Shown here one piece after another: positions 6,590 through 14,019 of a DNA stretch of 14,019 nucleotides. The notes beneath the pieces are model-generated. The model saw only the letters and a list, made by a program, of their open reading frames with translations, was not told the origin of the DNA and did no database searches. Position 1 is the stretch's first letter. Every line of letters begins with the position of its first letter. The stretch covers positions 1-14,019 of the forward strand of contig CAMLDH010000073.1 in the NCBI GenBank assembly GCA_946478765.1, in the 5' to 3' direction. The position numbers and the translations under genes were made by a program. The stretch comes from an uncultured Oxalobacteraceae bacterium (lineage in GTDB: Bacteria; Pseudomonadota; Gammaproteobacteria; Burkholderiales; Burkholderiaceae).

Positions 6590-6634
6590 ATTCATCTGTA
6601 GAATATCGATCAACCTATCTCCCCGATTTTGTTG

Positions 6635-6656
6635 ATTTAGATGCAATTTAGATGCA
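6635..6656. repeat. 11-bp tandem duplication upstream of azlC
   Basis: ATTTAGATGCA occurs twice in direct succession (6635-6645, 6646-6656), about 110 bases before the azlC start. One unit is about one helical turn, so it could also be a regulator site on one face of the DNA, but nothing else supports that. The rest of 6550-6764 shows no gene and no terminator. Confidence 0.8.
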
Positions 6657-6764
6657 ATCTTCTTGCAAAAACTCAGCAGAGATTCACGTCCAGGCAGAAC
6701 AGAATTCATCCAGACTTGGTCATCGCGGGTGCTTCACGTCGCATTTCAAGCTTGACTTCAAAAT

Positions 6765-7520
6765 ATGACTTATCGCAACGTGAGTTCAGCGCCGGCCAGT
6801 CCCATCGATTTAGAAAAACAGGCGTTTCGGGAAGCGTTCAAAGCGGCTGCGGGCACCATGCCCGGTATCTTTGCCTGGGGCATGGTGTCCGGCATGGCGA
6901 TGGTCAAATCGGGCCTGACGCTGTGGCAGGCGCTGGGCATGACGTTCGTCGTGTTTGCCGGATCGGCGCAACTGGCGTCCTTGCCGCTGATGACGGCCAA
7001 TGCGCCGATCTGGGTAGTGTTCGTCACGGCGCTGGTGGTGAATCTGCGATTCGTGATTTTTGCCGCGGCAGTCGGCCCGCATTTCACGCATTTACCGTGG
7101 TACAAGCGGCTCTGGTACGGCTACTTCAATGCCGACATCACGATAGGCCTTTTCCCGCAGCGCTTCCCTGCAGCCAGCCTGTATCACCCGGCAGGGAAGG
7201 TTGGCTATTTCACCGGTATCGGTTATCCGAACTGGTGCACATGGCAGAGCGGTTCCGTCGCCGGTATCCTGCTGGCCAGCCAGATTCCGCAGAATTGGGG
7301 CATCGGCTTTGCCGGTACGCTGGCGCTATTGGCGATCATGATTCCGCTTATTATCAATGTCGCCGCATTGGCCGGCGTGGCCGTGGCAGGCATCGTCGCC
7401 GTGGTCGCGGCGGGTTTGCCGTATCGCCTCGGATTGCTGCTGGCCGTCGTGGTCGGCATGGCGGTGGCGATGGCGGTCGATACGGTCATCGATCAAAACA
7501 AGAACAAGGATGAAGCATGA
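6765..7520 (+). CDS. azlC: AzlC-family branched-chain amino acid exporter, large subunit
   Basis: A 251-residue membrane protein of the AzlC/LIV-E family, which with AzlD exports branched-chain amino acids and analogues across the inner membrane. Family blocks are the start of the hydrophobic core GTMPGIFAWGMVSGMAMVKSG (split here around residues 30-50), VFAGSAQLA (63-71), VVNLRFVIFAAAV (91-103) and several C-terminal hydrophobic segments (roughly 163-178, 183-217 and 222-240). The N-terminal 20 residues are hydrophilic. The ATG at 6765 is the first start, but no Shine-Dalgarno is visible. It overlaps azlD by four bases. Next to it lies the ilvE remnant on the opposite strand, fitting a branched-chain amino acid locus. 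Confidence 0.9.
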   Translation: MTYRNVSSAPASPIDLEKQAFREAFKAAAGTMPGIFAWGMVSGMAMVKSGLTLWQALGMTFVVFAGSAQLASLPLMTANAPIWVVFVTALVVNLRFVIFAAAVGPHFTHLPWYKRLWYGYFNADITIGLFPQRFPAASLYHPAGKVGYFTGIGYPNWCTWQSGSVAGILLASQIPQNWGIGFAGTLALLAIMIPLIINVAALAGVAVAGIVAVVAAGLPYRLGLLLAVVVGMAVAMAVDTVIDQNKNKDEA

Positions 7521-7840
7521 ATGCGCTCGATATCTGGCTCACCATCATTTTATTAACGGTAGCGACCATTCTGACGCGTAGTTCGTTCTTTCTGCTGGGC
7601 AATGCGGTGAAGTTGCCGCCGAAAGTACAGCATGCGCTGCGTTATGCGCCGGCAGCGGCCTTGGCGGCGATTGTCGTGCCTGATCTTGTGTTGACGGGCG
7701 GCGCGGTCAGCCTGAGCTGGATGAATCCCAAGCTGATCGCGGGTGTGGGCGCGGCGGCATTTTTTGTTGCAACCCGGCACTTACTCGGAACGATTATTGC
7801 AGGGATGGTGTTATTCACGCTGCTGCGGCTGGTTTTGTAA
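7517..7840 (+). CDS. azlD: AzlD-family branched-chain amino acid exporter, small subunit
   Basis: A 107-residue protein with three to four membrane segments, the usual AzlD size. Recognisable blocks are TRSSFFLLG (20-28), ALRYAPAAALAAIVVPDLV (40-58) and a hydrophobic C-terminus from residue 74 on. It starts inside the end of azlC in an ATGA overlap (7517-7520) and has AAGGA just upstream, so the two are translationally coupled and form the exporter together. No terminator hairpin is evident before pgk. Confidence 0.9.
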   Translation: MNALDIWLTIILLTVATILTRSSFFLLGNAVKLPPKVQHALRYAPAAALAAIVVPDLVLTGGAVSLSWMNPKLIAGVGAAAFFVATRHLLGTIIAGMVLFTLLRLVL

Positions 7841-7852
7841 GCCAAAAAACGG

Positions 7853-7881
7853 TTTTTCGCGGGCATGCGCTGCGGTAAAAT
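7853..7881 (+). promoter_or_regulatory. Possible pgk promoter
   Basis: TAAAAT at 7876-7881 is a good -10 box, with TTTTTC at 7853-7858 as a weak -35 box 17 bases upstream. Transcription would start about 30 bases before the pgk ATG. The sequence CGGTTTTTC occurs twice around it (7850-7858 and 7884-7892). Confidence 0.4.
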
Positions 7882-7919
7882 AGCGGTTTTTCATCAACCG
7901 CAACCTTCACTGGCAGCCC

Positions 7920-9113
7920 ATGCAATTCAATCGACTGAGTGACCTGATTGCCTGCAATCAACTTCAAGGCAAGCGCGTATTCATCCGCGCCGATCTTAAC
8001 GTGCCGCAGGACGACGCGGGCAATATTACCGAAGACACGCGAATCCGCGCGTCGGTACCGGCCATTCAGCAAGCGCTGGAGGCGGGTGCCGCGGTCATGG
8101 TCACGTCGCATCTGGGCCGTCCGACCGAAGGCGAATTCAAGCCGGAAGACTCGCTGGCGCCGATCGCCAAACGCCTGTCCGATTTGCTCGGCAAGCCGGT
8201 CGAATTGAAACAGAACTGGGTCGAGGGCGTCGATGTCAAGCCGGGCCAGGTCGTACTGCTGGAAAACTGCCGCGTCAATAAAGGCGAGAAAAAGAATAGC
8301 GACGAACTGGCGCAGAAAATGGCGAAGCTGTGCGATGTCTATGTCAACGATGCATTCGGCACCTCGCATCGTGCAGAAGCAACCACGCACGGCATCGCCA
8401 AATTTGCGCCGATCGCCTGCGCCGGCCCCTTGCTGGCAGCGGAACTCGATGCCCTCGGCAAGGCACTGGGCCAACCGGCGCGTCCGCTGGTGGCCATCGT
8501 CGCCGGCTCCAAGGTGTCGACCAAACTCACCATCCTGAAAACGCTGGCGGACAAAGTCGACAACCTGATTGTCGGCGGCGGCATCGCCAATACCTTCATG
8601 CTGGCCGCCGGTTTGAAAATCGGCAAGTCGCTGGCCGAAGCCGATCTGGTGGAAGATGCAAAAACCATCATCGACATGATGGCCAAGCGCGGCGCATCGG
8701 TGCCGATTCCGGTCGATGTGGTTTGTGCCAAAGAATTTTCCGCGACCGCTGCGGCGACCGTCAAGGATGTCAAAGACGTCGCGGACGACGACATGATTCT
8801 CGACATCGGTCCCAAGACGGCGGCGATGCTGGCGCAGCAAATCGCACAGGCGGGCACGGTCGTGTGGAACGGCCCGGTCGGTGTGTTTGAATTCGATCAA
8901 TTCGGCGAAGGCACCAAAACACTGGCGCTGGCCATTGCCGATTCCAAGGCGTTTTCAATTGCCGGCGGCGGCGACACATTGGCGGCGATTGCCAAATACA
9001 ACATCGCCGACAAGATCGGTTATATCTCGACCGGCGGCGGGGCATTCCTGGAATTTTTGGAAGGCAAGACTCTACCGGCCGTAGCGGTGTTGCAGGAACG
9101 TGCAAACGGCTGA
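7920..9113 (+). CDS. pgk: Phosphoglycerate kinase
   Basis: A 397-residue cytoplasmic enzyme of normal length, transferring phosphate between 1,3-bisphosphoglycerate and ADP in glycolysis (reversible in gluconeogenesis). The substrate site is shown by [10 protein letters not shown] (20-29), TSHLGRP (62-68), ENCRVN with Arg118 and DAFGTSHR (144-151); the nucleotide side by GSKVSTK (196-202), WNGPVGVFE with Glu324 and the glycine-rich IAGGGDT (347-353). All expected residues are present. The ATG at 7920 gives the N-terminus expected for the family (RLSDLI...[11 protein letters not shown]), although no clear ribosome site precedes it. It is followed by pyk after 76 bases without a terminator. Confidence 0.97.
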   Translation: MQFNRLSDLIACNQLQGKRVFIRADLNVPQDDAGNITEDTRIRASVPAIQQALEAGAAVMVTSHLGRPTEGEFKPEDSLAPIAKRLSDLLGKPVELKQNWVEGVDVKPGQVVLLENCRVNKGEKKNSDELAQKMAKLCDVYVNDAFGTSHRAEATTHGIAKFAPIACAGPLLAAELDALGKALGQPARPLVAIVAGSKVSTKLTILKTLADKVDNLIVGGGIANTFMLAAGLKIGKSLAEADLVEDAKTIIDMMAKRGASVPIPVDVVCAKEFSATAAATVKDVKDVADDDMILDIGPKTAAMLAQQIAQAGTVVWNGPVGVFEFDQFGEGTKTLALAIADSKAFSIAGGGDTLAAIAKYNIADKIGYISTGGGAFLEFLEGKTLPAVAVLQERANG

Positions 9114-9189
9114 CAAACTATCGCCGCGTCCAATGGGCACCCTGCCCGTGCGAGGCTACACACTAACAGTTCGTGATCAGGAATAAACA

Positions 9190-10623
9190 ATGCGTCGTGC
9201 CACCAAAATTGTTGCCACCATCGGACCCGCTTCCAGCGATCTCGATACCCTGACACGCATGTTCCGGGCGGGCGTGGATGTGGTGCGATTGAACTTCTCG
9301 CACGGCAAGGCGCAAGACCATATCGACCGCGCCAATCTGGTCCGCGAAGCCGCCGCCCTCTGCGGCCGCGAAGTCGCCATCATGGCCGATCTGCAAGGCC
9401 CGAAAATCCGCGTCGGCAAATTCGAAGAGGGCAAGATTCAACTGGTCAACGGCAACAAATTCATTCTCGATGCCGCGTGCGAACTGGGCAACCAGGAACA
9501 GGTCGGCCTCGACTACAAGGAATTGCCGCGCGACTTGAAACCGGCCGATGTGCTGCTGCTGAACGACGGCCTGATCGTGCTGGTGGTCGAGCGCGTGATC
9601 GGCAGCGCCATCCACACCACGGTGAAAATCGGCGGCGAACTGTCGAACAACAAGGGCATCAACCGCCAGGGCGGCGGCCTGTCGGCGCCGGCCCTGACGG
9701 CCAAGGACATGGAAGACATCAAGACCGCGATGAGCATCAAGGCCGATTATGTGGCGGTGTCGTTCCCGAAGAATGCGACCGACATGATCATGGCGCGGCA
9801 ACTGGCGAATATCGCCGGCGAAGCGTACCAGCACAAGCCGCAGATGATCGCGAAGATCGAACGGGCGGAAGCGATTCCGGTGCTGCAGGAAATTCTCGAT
9901 GCGTCCGACGGCATCATGGTCGCGCGCGGCGATCTGGCGGTGGAAGTCGGCAATGCGGCGGTGCCGGCCTTGCAAAAGCGCATGATCAAGATGGCGCGCG
10001 CATCCAACAAGCTGGCGATCACTGCGACGCAAATGATGGAATCGATGATCGTCAATGCGATCCCGACGCGTGCCGAAGTATCGGATGTGGCCAATGCGGT
10101 GCTGGACGGGACCGATGCGGTGATGACGTCGGCCGAGACGGCGTCCGGCAAGTATCCGGTCGAGACGGTGGAGGCGATGGCAGCCATTTGCCTGGAAGCG
10201 GAAAAGTCGGAAAACTACCGGCTGGATGCAGATTTTCTGAACGTGGTGTTTACGCGCATCGATCAATCGATTGCGTATGGGGCGTTATTCACGGCTTACC
10301 ATTTGCGCGTCAAGGCAATCGCGGCGCTGACCGAGTCCGGTTCGACCGCGTTGTGGATGAGCCGTCACAATATCGATATCCCGATCTTTGCGATTACGCC
10401 CAGTGTCGCGACGCAACGCAAGGCATCGCTGTTCCGCAATGTCAGCACCCTGGAAATGGTGCAGTCGGCCGACCGTGAGGCGGTGCTGAAAGCCGCGCAG
10501 GATTTGCTGTTAGCCAAAGGCGCGGTAACGAAAGGTGACATGATAGTTGTTACCTGGGGCGAACCCATGGGGCAAGTGGGCGGCACCAATGCACTCAAGA
10601 TCATGAAGATCGGCGAGTATTGA
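9190..10623 (+). CDS. pyk: Pyruvate kinase, PykA type
   Basis: A 477-residue enzyme converting phosphoenolpyruvate and ADP to pyruvate and ATP. Family blocks: TKIVATIGPAS (5-15), VVRLNFSHG (31-39, Arg33, Asn35, Ser37), ADLQGPKIRVG (66-76), the active-site signature MIAKIERAEAIP with Lys222 and Glu224, MVARGDLAVE (243-252), ITATQMMESM (277-286) and MTSAETASG (312-320), then a C-terminal regulatory domain ending TNALKIMKIG. The stretch LSNNKGINRQGGGLSAPALT (151-170) and SFPKNA (191-196) resemble E. coli PykA more than PykF, so I expect AMP/sugar-phosphate rather than fructose-bisphosphate activation; that is inference. The ATG at 9190 follows AGGAAT at a suitable distance. Confidence 0.96.
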   Translation: MRRATKIVATIGPASSDLDTLTRMFRAGVDVVRLNFSHGKAQDHIDRANLVREAAALCGREVAIMADLQGPKIRVGKFEEGKIQLVNGNKFILDAACELGNQEQVGLDYKELPRDLKPADVLLLNDGLIVLVVERVIGSAIHTTVKIGGELSNNKGINRQGGGLSAPALTAKDMEDIKTAMSIKADYVAVSFPKNATDMIMARQLANIAGEAYQHKPQMIAKIERAEAIPVLQEILDASDGIMVARGDLAVEVGNAAVPALQKRMIKMARASNKLAITATQMMESMIVNAIPTRAEVSDVANAVLDGTDAVMTSAETASGKYPVETVEAMAAICLEAEKSENYRLDADFLNVVFTRIDQSIAYGALFTAYHLRVKAIAALTESGSTALWMSRHNIDIPIFAITPSVATQRKASLFRNVSTLEMVQSADREAVLKAAQDLLLAKGAVTKGDMIVVTWGEPMGQVGGTNALKIMKIGEY

Positions 10624-10718
10624 TTTGTTGGGGACAGAACCGCGCTGACCGGGTAATTCGTCACAGAGTGCGTCGCAAACGCTGTCCGCCATATTAATTA
10701 ACGAATTTTTATTGTTTT

Positions 10719-10722
10719 GGAG
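10719..10722 (+). promoter_or_regulatory. Ribosome binding site fixing the fba start
   Basis: GGAG lies seven bases before ATG 10730. It supports that ATG rather than the in-frame TTG at 10712, which would place the site inside the coding region and add six atypical residues. Confidence 0.8.
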
Positions 10723-10729
10723 AATCACC

Positions 10730-11794
10730 ATGGCTCTCGTATCTATGCGTCAATTACTGGACCACGCTGCGGAAAACGGCTACGGTTTGCCGGCATTTAA
10801 CGTCAATAACCTGGAACAAGTGACTGCGATTATGCAAGCGGCCGATGAAGCCGGCGCACCGGTCATCATGCAAGCGTCGGCCGGCGCCCGCAAGTACGCA
10901 GGCGAAGCCTTCCTGCGGCATTTGATTTCGGCGGCGGTCGAAGCGTATCCGCACATCCCGGTCGTCATGCATCAGGATCACGGCCAGTCGCCGGCAGTGT
11001 GCATGGCTGCGATCAAATCCGGTTTCACGTCGGTGATGATGGACGGTTCGCTGATGGAAGACGGCAAGTCGGTCGCCAGCTATGAATACAACGTCGACGT
11101 GTCGCGCAAGGTGGTCGAGTTTTCACACTCGATCGGCGTCACGGTGGAAGCGGAACTGGGCGTGCTCGGTTCGCTGGAAACCATGAAGGGCGACAAGGAA
11201 GATGGTCACGGCGCGGATGGCACGATGACGCGCGAACAGCTGCTGACCGATGTCACGCAAGCGGCGGATTTCGTGAAGCTGACACAATGCGATGCACTGG
11301 CGATTGCCATCGGCACGTCGCATGGCGCTTATAAATTTTCGCGCAAGCCGACCGGCGACATTCTTGCCATCCAGCGCATCAAGGAAATCCATGCGCGCAT
11401 TCCGAATACGCATCTGGTGATGCACGGCTCCTCTTCGGTGCCGCAGGAATTGCTGGCCGAGATTCGTGAATTCGGCGGCGACATGAAAGAGACCTATGGC
11501 GTGCCGGTCGAAGAAATTCAGGAAGGCATCAAGCACGGTGTACGCAAGATCAATATCGACACCGACATCCGACTCGCGATGACCGGCGCGATCCGCCGCT
11601 ATCTGTTCGAGAATCCGTCCAAGTTCGATCCGCGCGATTACCTGAAGCCGGCGCGTGAAGCGGCCAAACTGGTGTGCAAGGCGCGTTTCCTGTCGTTCGG
11701 CTGTGAAGGCCAGGCGGCGAAAATCAAGCCGGTGACGCTGGAAAAAATGGCAGAGCGATACAAGAAGGGCGAGCTGTCGCAGATCGTCAACTAG
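10730..11794 (+). CDS. fba: Class II fructose-bisphosphate aldolase, Calvin-cycle subtype
   Basis: A 354-residue zinc-dependent aldolase interconverting fructose 1,6-bisphosphate with dihydroxyacetone phosphate and glyceraldehyde 3-phosphate. Metal and substrate residues are visible: [11 protein letters not shown] with Asp83 and His84, VEAELGVLG with Glu140, GTSHGAYKF with His198, VMHGSSS with His232, and [10 protein letters not shown] (275-284). The length and the C-terminal block [12 protein letters not shown] (318-329) fit the longer subtype common in betaproteobacteria and named after Calvin-cycle aldolases; no other carbon-fixation gene is present here, so a glycolytic role with pgk and pyk is likely. 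The stop TAG is part of a CTAG that is repeated at the far side of a palindromic element (11795-11949), meaning the element inserted exactly at the gene end without changing the protein. Confidence 0.96.
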   Translation: MALVSMRQLLDHAAENGYGLPAFNVNNLEQVTAIMQAADEAGAPVIMQASAGARKYAGEAFLRHLISAAVEAYPHIPVVMHQDHGQSPAVCMAAIKSGFTSVMMDGSLMEDGKSVASYEYNVDVSRKVVEFSHSIGVTVEAELGVLGSLETMKGDKEDGHGADGTMTREQLLTDVTQAADFVKLTQCDALAIAIGTSHGAYKFSRKPTGDILAIQRIKEIHARIPNTHLVMHGSSSVPQELLAEIREFGGDMKETYGVPVEEIQEGIKHGVRKINIDTDIRLAMTGAIRRYLFENPSKFDPRDYLKPAREAAKLVCKARFLSFGCEGQAAKIKPVTLEKMAERYKKGELSQIVN

Positions 11795-11953
11795 TACCGC
11801 ATCCGGTAAATCCTCCGTCAAAGGAAATCGATGGATTTTTTCGATTGGCAAGGCGCGAGGAGGCCGCATAGCTAGCTATGCAACGACGAGCAACGCCGCC
11901 AAGTGGAAAAAGACGCGATTTACTGACGGAGAATTTGCCGGATGCGGTACTAG
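11791..11953. mobile_element. MITE/REP-like palindromic element with CTAG flanks
   Basis: The arms 11791-11820 and 11924-11953 are complementary at 28 of 30 positions. CTAG lies at both extreme ends (11791-11794, 11950-11953), so the element proper may be 11795-11949 (155 bp) with a 4-bp target duplication; because CTAG is its own complement it also counts as part of the arms. The centre carries a perfect 16-bp palindrome (GCATAGCTAGCTATGC, 11866-11881) flanked by partly complementary TTGGCAAGGCG and CGCCGCCAA. There is no open frame of note. The general look, including GCAACGACGAGCAACGCC, is of a dispersed intergenic repeat moved by a transposase elsewhere. Confidence 0.65.
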
Positions 11954-12009
11954 TATTCTGGACGGCGGCGGCGATACCAATATTCCCGCTCCCCAACCTG
12001 AAAAACACT

Positions 12010-12042
12010 GCATTCCCGCATTTCGCGGGAATGCCTTTTTTA
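12010..12042 (+). terminator. Intrinsic terminator after fba
   Basis: A perfect 10-bp stem, GCATTCCCGC (12010-12019) with GCGGGAATGC (12025-12034), a 5-base loop and then CTTTTTTAT. This is a strong plus-strand rho-independent terminator. It closes the pgk-pyk-fba stretch and separates it from purE. Confidence 0.92.
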
Positions 12043-12046
12043 TAGC

Positions 12047-12068
12047 AATCATTAGGTAATCATTAGGT
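12047..12068. repeat. 11-bp tandem duplication before purE
   Basis: AATCATTAGGT occurs twice in direct succession (12047-12057, 12058-12068) immediately before purE. The second copy carries the only AGG-like ribosome site, ten bases before the ATG, so the duplication lies in the translation-initiation region. Confidence 0.85.
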
Positions 12069-12076
12069 AAATCGAA

Positions 12077-12574
12077 ATGACTGAAAAAACACTCGTTGGT
12101 ATCGTAATGGGTTCCACCTCTGACTGGGACGTGATGAAAGAAGCGGCGCAAGTGTGCAAGGATTTTGGCGTCAGCTATGAAGCGCGCGCGTTGTCCGCGC
12201 ACCGTACACCGACCGAACTGGAAGAGTGGATCGACGACATGGAAGCGCGCGGCTGCCAGGCGTTCATTGCCGGTGCAGGCGCTGCCGCGCATCTGGCCGG
12301 CGTGGTCGCTGCCAAGACAATATTGCCGACCTTCGGCGTGCCGATTCCATCGAAATATTTGAAAGGCCTCGACTCGCTGCTGGCGATGGTGCAGATGCCC
12401 AAGGGTATCCCGGTGCCGACGCTGGCCATCGGTGAAGCGGGCGCCGGTAATGCCGGTCTGTCCGTGATTGCGATGCTGGCGTTGAACGATGCCGCAATGA
12501 AAGCGAAACTGATCGCGTTCCGCGCGCAGCAAGCGGAAAAAGTGCGCAATGCGAAATTGCCCGAATTGAACTAA
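12077..12574 (+). CDS. purE: N5-carboxyaminoimidazole ribonucleotide mutase (class I PurE)
   Basis: A 165-residue enzyme moving the carboxyl group of N5-CAIR to carbon 4 in purine synthesis; the family forms octamers. Visible blocks: MGSTSDWDVM (11-20, phosphate binding), ARALSAHRTP with His42 (37-45), AGAGAAAHLAGVVAA with His72 (65-79), GLDSLLAMVQMPKGIPVPT (97-115) and AIGEAGAGNAGLS (117-129). It has the class I (bacterial) pattern, which depends on PurK to make N5-CAIR; purK is not next to it in the visible sequence. The start ATG 12077 has a weak ribosome site within an 11-bp duplication. purC follows after 37 bases with no terminator, so the two are probably one operon. Confidence 0.96.
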   Translation: MTEKTLVGIVMGSTSDWDVMKEAAQVCKDFGVSYEARALSAHRTPTELEEWIDDMEARGCQAFIAGAGAAAHLAGVVAAKTILPTFGVPIPSKYLKGLDSLLAMVQMPKGIPVPTLAIGEAGAGNAGLSVIAMLALNDAAMKAKLIAFRAQQAEKVRNAKLPELN

Positions 12575-12581
12575 TTGAACT
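12564..12581. repeat. 9-bp tandem duplication across the purE stop
   Basis: AATTGAACT occurs twice (12564-12572, 12573-12581). The purE stop TAA (12572-12574) lies at the junction, and the second copy would read Leu-Asn-stop again in the same frame, giving a backup stop TGA at 12581-12583. Confidence 0.8.
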
Positions 12582-12611
12582 GAGTCAATTGTCATAATTT
12601 AAGGAATCAAG

Positions 12612-13490
12612 ATGTCCGGCCTGCTACAGACAAATATCAAATCCCTCCCGTTCCTGCATCGCGGCAAAGTGCGCGACATCTATGCGGTCGGTGACGACAA
12701 ACTGCTGGTGGTGCAGACCGATCGCCTGTCGGCGTTTGATGTGATCCTCGACGACCCGATCCCGAACAAAGGGAAAGTGCTGACCACAATGTCGAATTTC
12801 TGGTTCAAAAAATTCGGCCACCTGATGCCGAACCATGAAACCGGGATCGATCCGCTGTCCGTGGTGACGCCGGAAGAACGCGCGCAGGTCGAAGGCCGCG
12901 CGATCGTGGTCAAGAAATTCAAGCCGCTGGCGATCGAAGCGATCGTGCGCGGCTACCTGATTGGTTCCGGCTGGAAGGATTATCAAAAGACCGGTGCGGT
13001 GTGCGGCATCGCGTTGCCGGCTGGTCTGAAGGAAGCGCAAAAATTGCCGGAGACGATTTTTACGCCGTCCACCAAGGCGCCGATGGGGCAGCATGACGAA
13101 AACATTTCGTATGCGGAAGCAGAGAAAATTATCGGCGCCGACATTGCGCGCCAGGTACGCGACGCAGCCCTCAATCTGTACACGCAAGCATCGGAGTTTG
13201 CCGCGACCAAGGGCATCATCATCGCCGATACCAAGTTCGAATTCGGTCTGGATGCCAATGGCGCCATCCATTTGATCGACGAGATCCTGACCCCCGATTC
13301 GTCGCGCTTCTGGCCGGCATCGAGCTACCAGGTCGGCATGTCGCCGCCTTCGTTCGACAAGCAGTTCGTGCGCGACTGGCTGGAGACGCAGCCGTGGGAC
13401 AAGAAGGCGCCGGCGCCGCATCTGCCGCTCGACGTGGCGCAGCAGACTGCCGACAAGTATGAAGAAGCGCTGCGCTTGCTGACCGCTTGA
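12612..13490 (+). CDS. purC: SAICAR synthetase (phosphoribosylaminoimidazole-succinocarboxamide synthase)
   Basis: A 292-residue enzyme joining CAIR and aspartate with ATP to make SAICAR, the step after PurE. Blocks: [17 protein letters not shown] (16-32, ATP-grasp-like N-terminal lobe), [17 protein letters not shown] (38-54), [12 protein letters not shown] (113-124), [20 protein letters not shown] (145-164), [10 protein letters not shown] (203-212) and [13 protein letters not shown] (223-235). At 292 residues it belongs to the longer, yeast-Ade1-like form found in betaproteobacteria rather than the roughly 240-residue E. coli form. ATG 12612 is preceded by AAGGA at good spacing. Confidence 0.96.
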   Translation: MSGLLQTNIKSLPFLHRGKVRDIYAVGDDKLLVVQTDRLSAFDVILDDPIPNKGKVLTTMSNFWFKKFGHLMPNHETGIDPLSVVTPEERAQVEGRAIVVKKFKPLAIEAIVRGYLIGSGWKDYQKTGAVCGIALPAGLKEAQKLPETIFTPSTKAPMGQHDENISYAEAEKIIGADIARQVRDAALNLYTQASEFAATKGIIIADTKFEFGLDANGAIHLIDEILTPDSSRFWPASSYQVGMSPPSFDKQFVRDWLETQPWDKKAPAPHLPLDVAQQTADKYEEALRLLTA

Positions 13491-13504
13491 GATATTCACC
13501 TTTC

Positions 13505-13533
13505 AAGGGGAGGAGTGCATCGCTTCGCCCCTT
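13505..13533 (+). promoter_or_regulatory. Shine-Dalgarno-like GGGGAGGA in a small stem
   Basis: AAGGGG (13505-13510) can pair with CCCCTT (13528-13533), burying the G-rich half of GGGGAGGA (13507-13514). The next start in the sua5 frame is 25 bases downstream, too far for normal use of this site. The GTG right after it (13515) is in another frame that gives an arginine-rich, unlikely protein. Its role is uncertain. Confidence 0.3.
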
Positions 13534-13539
13534 TGTCCC

Positions 13540-14019
13540 GTGACAACGACTGCGTCCTCAGTAGACATCCGACAAGCCGCCGCGATTCTCGAATCCGGCG
13601 GCCTGGTCGCGTTTCCGACCGAGACAGTGTACGGTCTCGGCGCCGATGCGGAAAATCCGGGAGCGGTTGCCAACATCTATGCAGCCAAAGGCCGTCCGTC
13701 GAATCATCCGGTGATCGTGCACGTGGCGCCCGACGCAGACATCGGCTACTGGGCGACGTCGATTCCGCCTGAAGCCCACCAGTTGATCAAGGCGTTCTGG
13801 CCCGGCCCGCTCACGCTCATCCTGAAACGCGCCGCACACATTCCCGATGCGGTGTCGGGCGGTCAGGATTCGATAGGCGTGCGCTGTCCGTCGCATCCGG
13901 TCGCGCAAGCATTGCTGCGTACGTTCAAAGGCGGTACAGGCGGCATCGCCGCACCGTCGGCCAACAAGTTCGGCCACGTCAGCCCGACCACCGCGCAGCA
14001 TGTGCGCGACGAGTTCGGC
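13540..14019 (+). CDS. L-threonylcarbamoyladenylate synthase (Sua5/YrdC/YwlC), N-terminal part
   Basis: The frame is open from GTG 13540 to the end of the window (160 codons), so the C-terminus is missing. It makes threonylcarbamoyl-AMP, the first intermediate of the t6A modification of tRNAs reading ANN codons. Family blocks: AAAILESGGLVAFPTETVYG (13-32), LGADAENPGAVANIYAAKGR (33-52), PSNHPVIVHVA (53-63), FWPGPLTLILKR (87-98), SIGVRCPSHPVAQALL (112-127) and GGIAAPSANKFGHVSPTTA (134-152). These contain the conserved KxR and SxN residues of the YrdC fold (Lys50-Arg52, Ser141-Asn143). Whether a Sua5-type C-terminal domain follows cannot be seen. GTG is the only start at the expected position and lacks a well-spaced ribosome site. 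It follows purC by 49 bases and may be co-transcribed with it. Confidence 0.93.
   Translation, partial: MTTTASSVDIRQAAAILESGGLVAFPTETVYGLGADAENPGAVANIYAAKGRPSNHPVIVHVAPDADIGYWATSIPPEAHQLIKAFWPGPLTLILKRAAHIPDAVSGGQDSIGVRCPSHPVAQALLRTFKGGTGGIAAPSANKFGHVSPTTAQHVRDEFG

Noticed and set aside
6419..6709. 96-codon minus-strand frame over the ilvE remnant
   Set aside because: It is in a different frame from the IlvE-matching one and its translation has no recognisable pattern.
7841..7860. A-run/T-run (AAAAAACGGTTTTT) after azlD as a terminator
   Set aside because: The stem would be only A-T pairs with a three-base loop and is not followed by a T-run outside the stem.
7815..8900. 361-codon minus-strand frame opposite pgk, and a similar 367-codon one at 9163-10266 opposite pyk
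   Set aside because: Both lie antisense to unmistakable glycolytic genes and show low-complexity, His/Arg/Asp-rich composition.
13515..13772. 85-codon frame starting at GTG after a good GGGGAGGA
   Set aside because: The translation is arginine/serine-rich and overlaps the strongly supported Sua5/YrdC frame.

Overview
The window looks like a stretch of betaproteobacterial chromosome, most likely Burkholderiales and plausibly Oxalobacteraceae (Herminiimonas/Janthinobacterium-like). This rests on gene content and order (heptosyltransferase-like GT9, CHCC zinc finger, ilvE remnant, azlCD, pgk, pyk, class II fba, pur genes, sua5) and on protein style, not on a database search. I see no rRNA, tRNA, CRISPR array, phage, intact insertion sequence or defence system.

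Layout. 1-555 is the C-terminal part of an M48/TPR protease-like protein. 556-1356 is a gene-free stretch holding three different palindromic elements: a 344-bp cluster of nested palindromes (557-900), a GC-rich inverted repeat (1006-1087), and a 177-bp element with 21-22-bp terminal inverted repeats whose central hairpin ends in a T-run and can terminate the minus-strand genes. 1357-3523 carries three minus-strand genes: an NTF2/SnoaL-like protein, a YheT-type alpha/beta hydrolase and a conserved protein of unknown function. 3828-6193 is a plus-strand cell-surface pair, an O-antigen ligase/polymerase-type membrane protein coupled to a GT9 (heptosyltransferase-family) protein. A small CHCC zinc-finger gene runs convergently into it with a 4-base overlap.

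Beyond the zinc-finger gene lies a truncated remnant of ilvE (last 40 codons only), then azlCD, which encodes a branched-chain amino acid exporter. From 7920 the window is central metabolism: pgk, pyk and fba in one direction, ending at a strong intrinsic terminator (12010-12042), then purE-purC and the start of a Sua5/YrdC tRNA-modification gene that runs off the window.

How the genes work together. pgk, pyk and fba cover three steps of glycolysis/gluconeogenesis and have no visible terminator between them. purE and purC are adjacent steps of purine synthesis (CAIR and SAICAR formation); purK, the usual partner of a class I PurE, is not visible. The azlCD pair beside a dead ilvE suggests an ancestral branched-chain amino acid locus that lost its aminotransferase here.

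The protein genes are mostly ordinary housekeeping. The unusual content is non-coding: the modular palindrome cluster at 557-900, two MITE-like elements (1146-1322 and 11795-11949), the fresh-looking ilvE deletion, and a recurring pattern of short tandem duplications (three with an 11-bp unit, one with 9 bp) in the gaps between genes.
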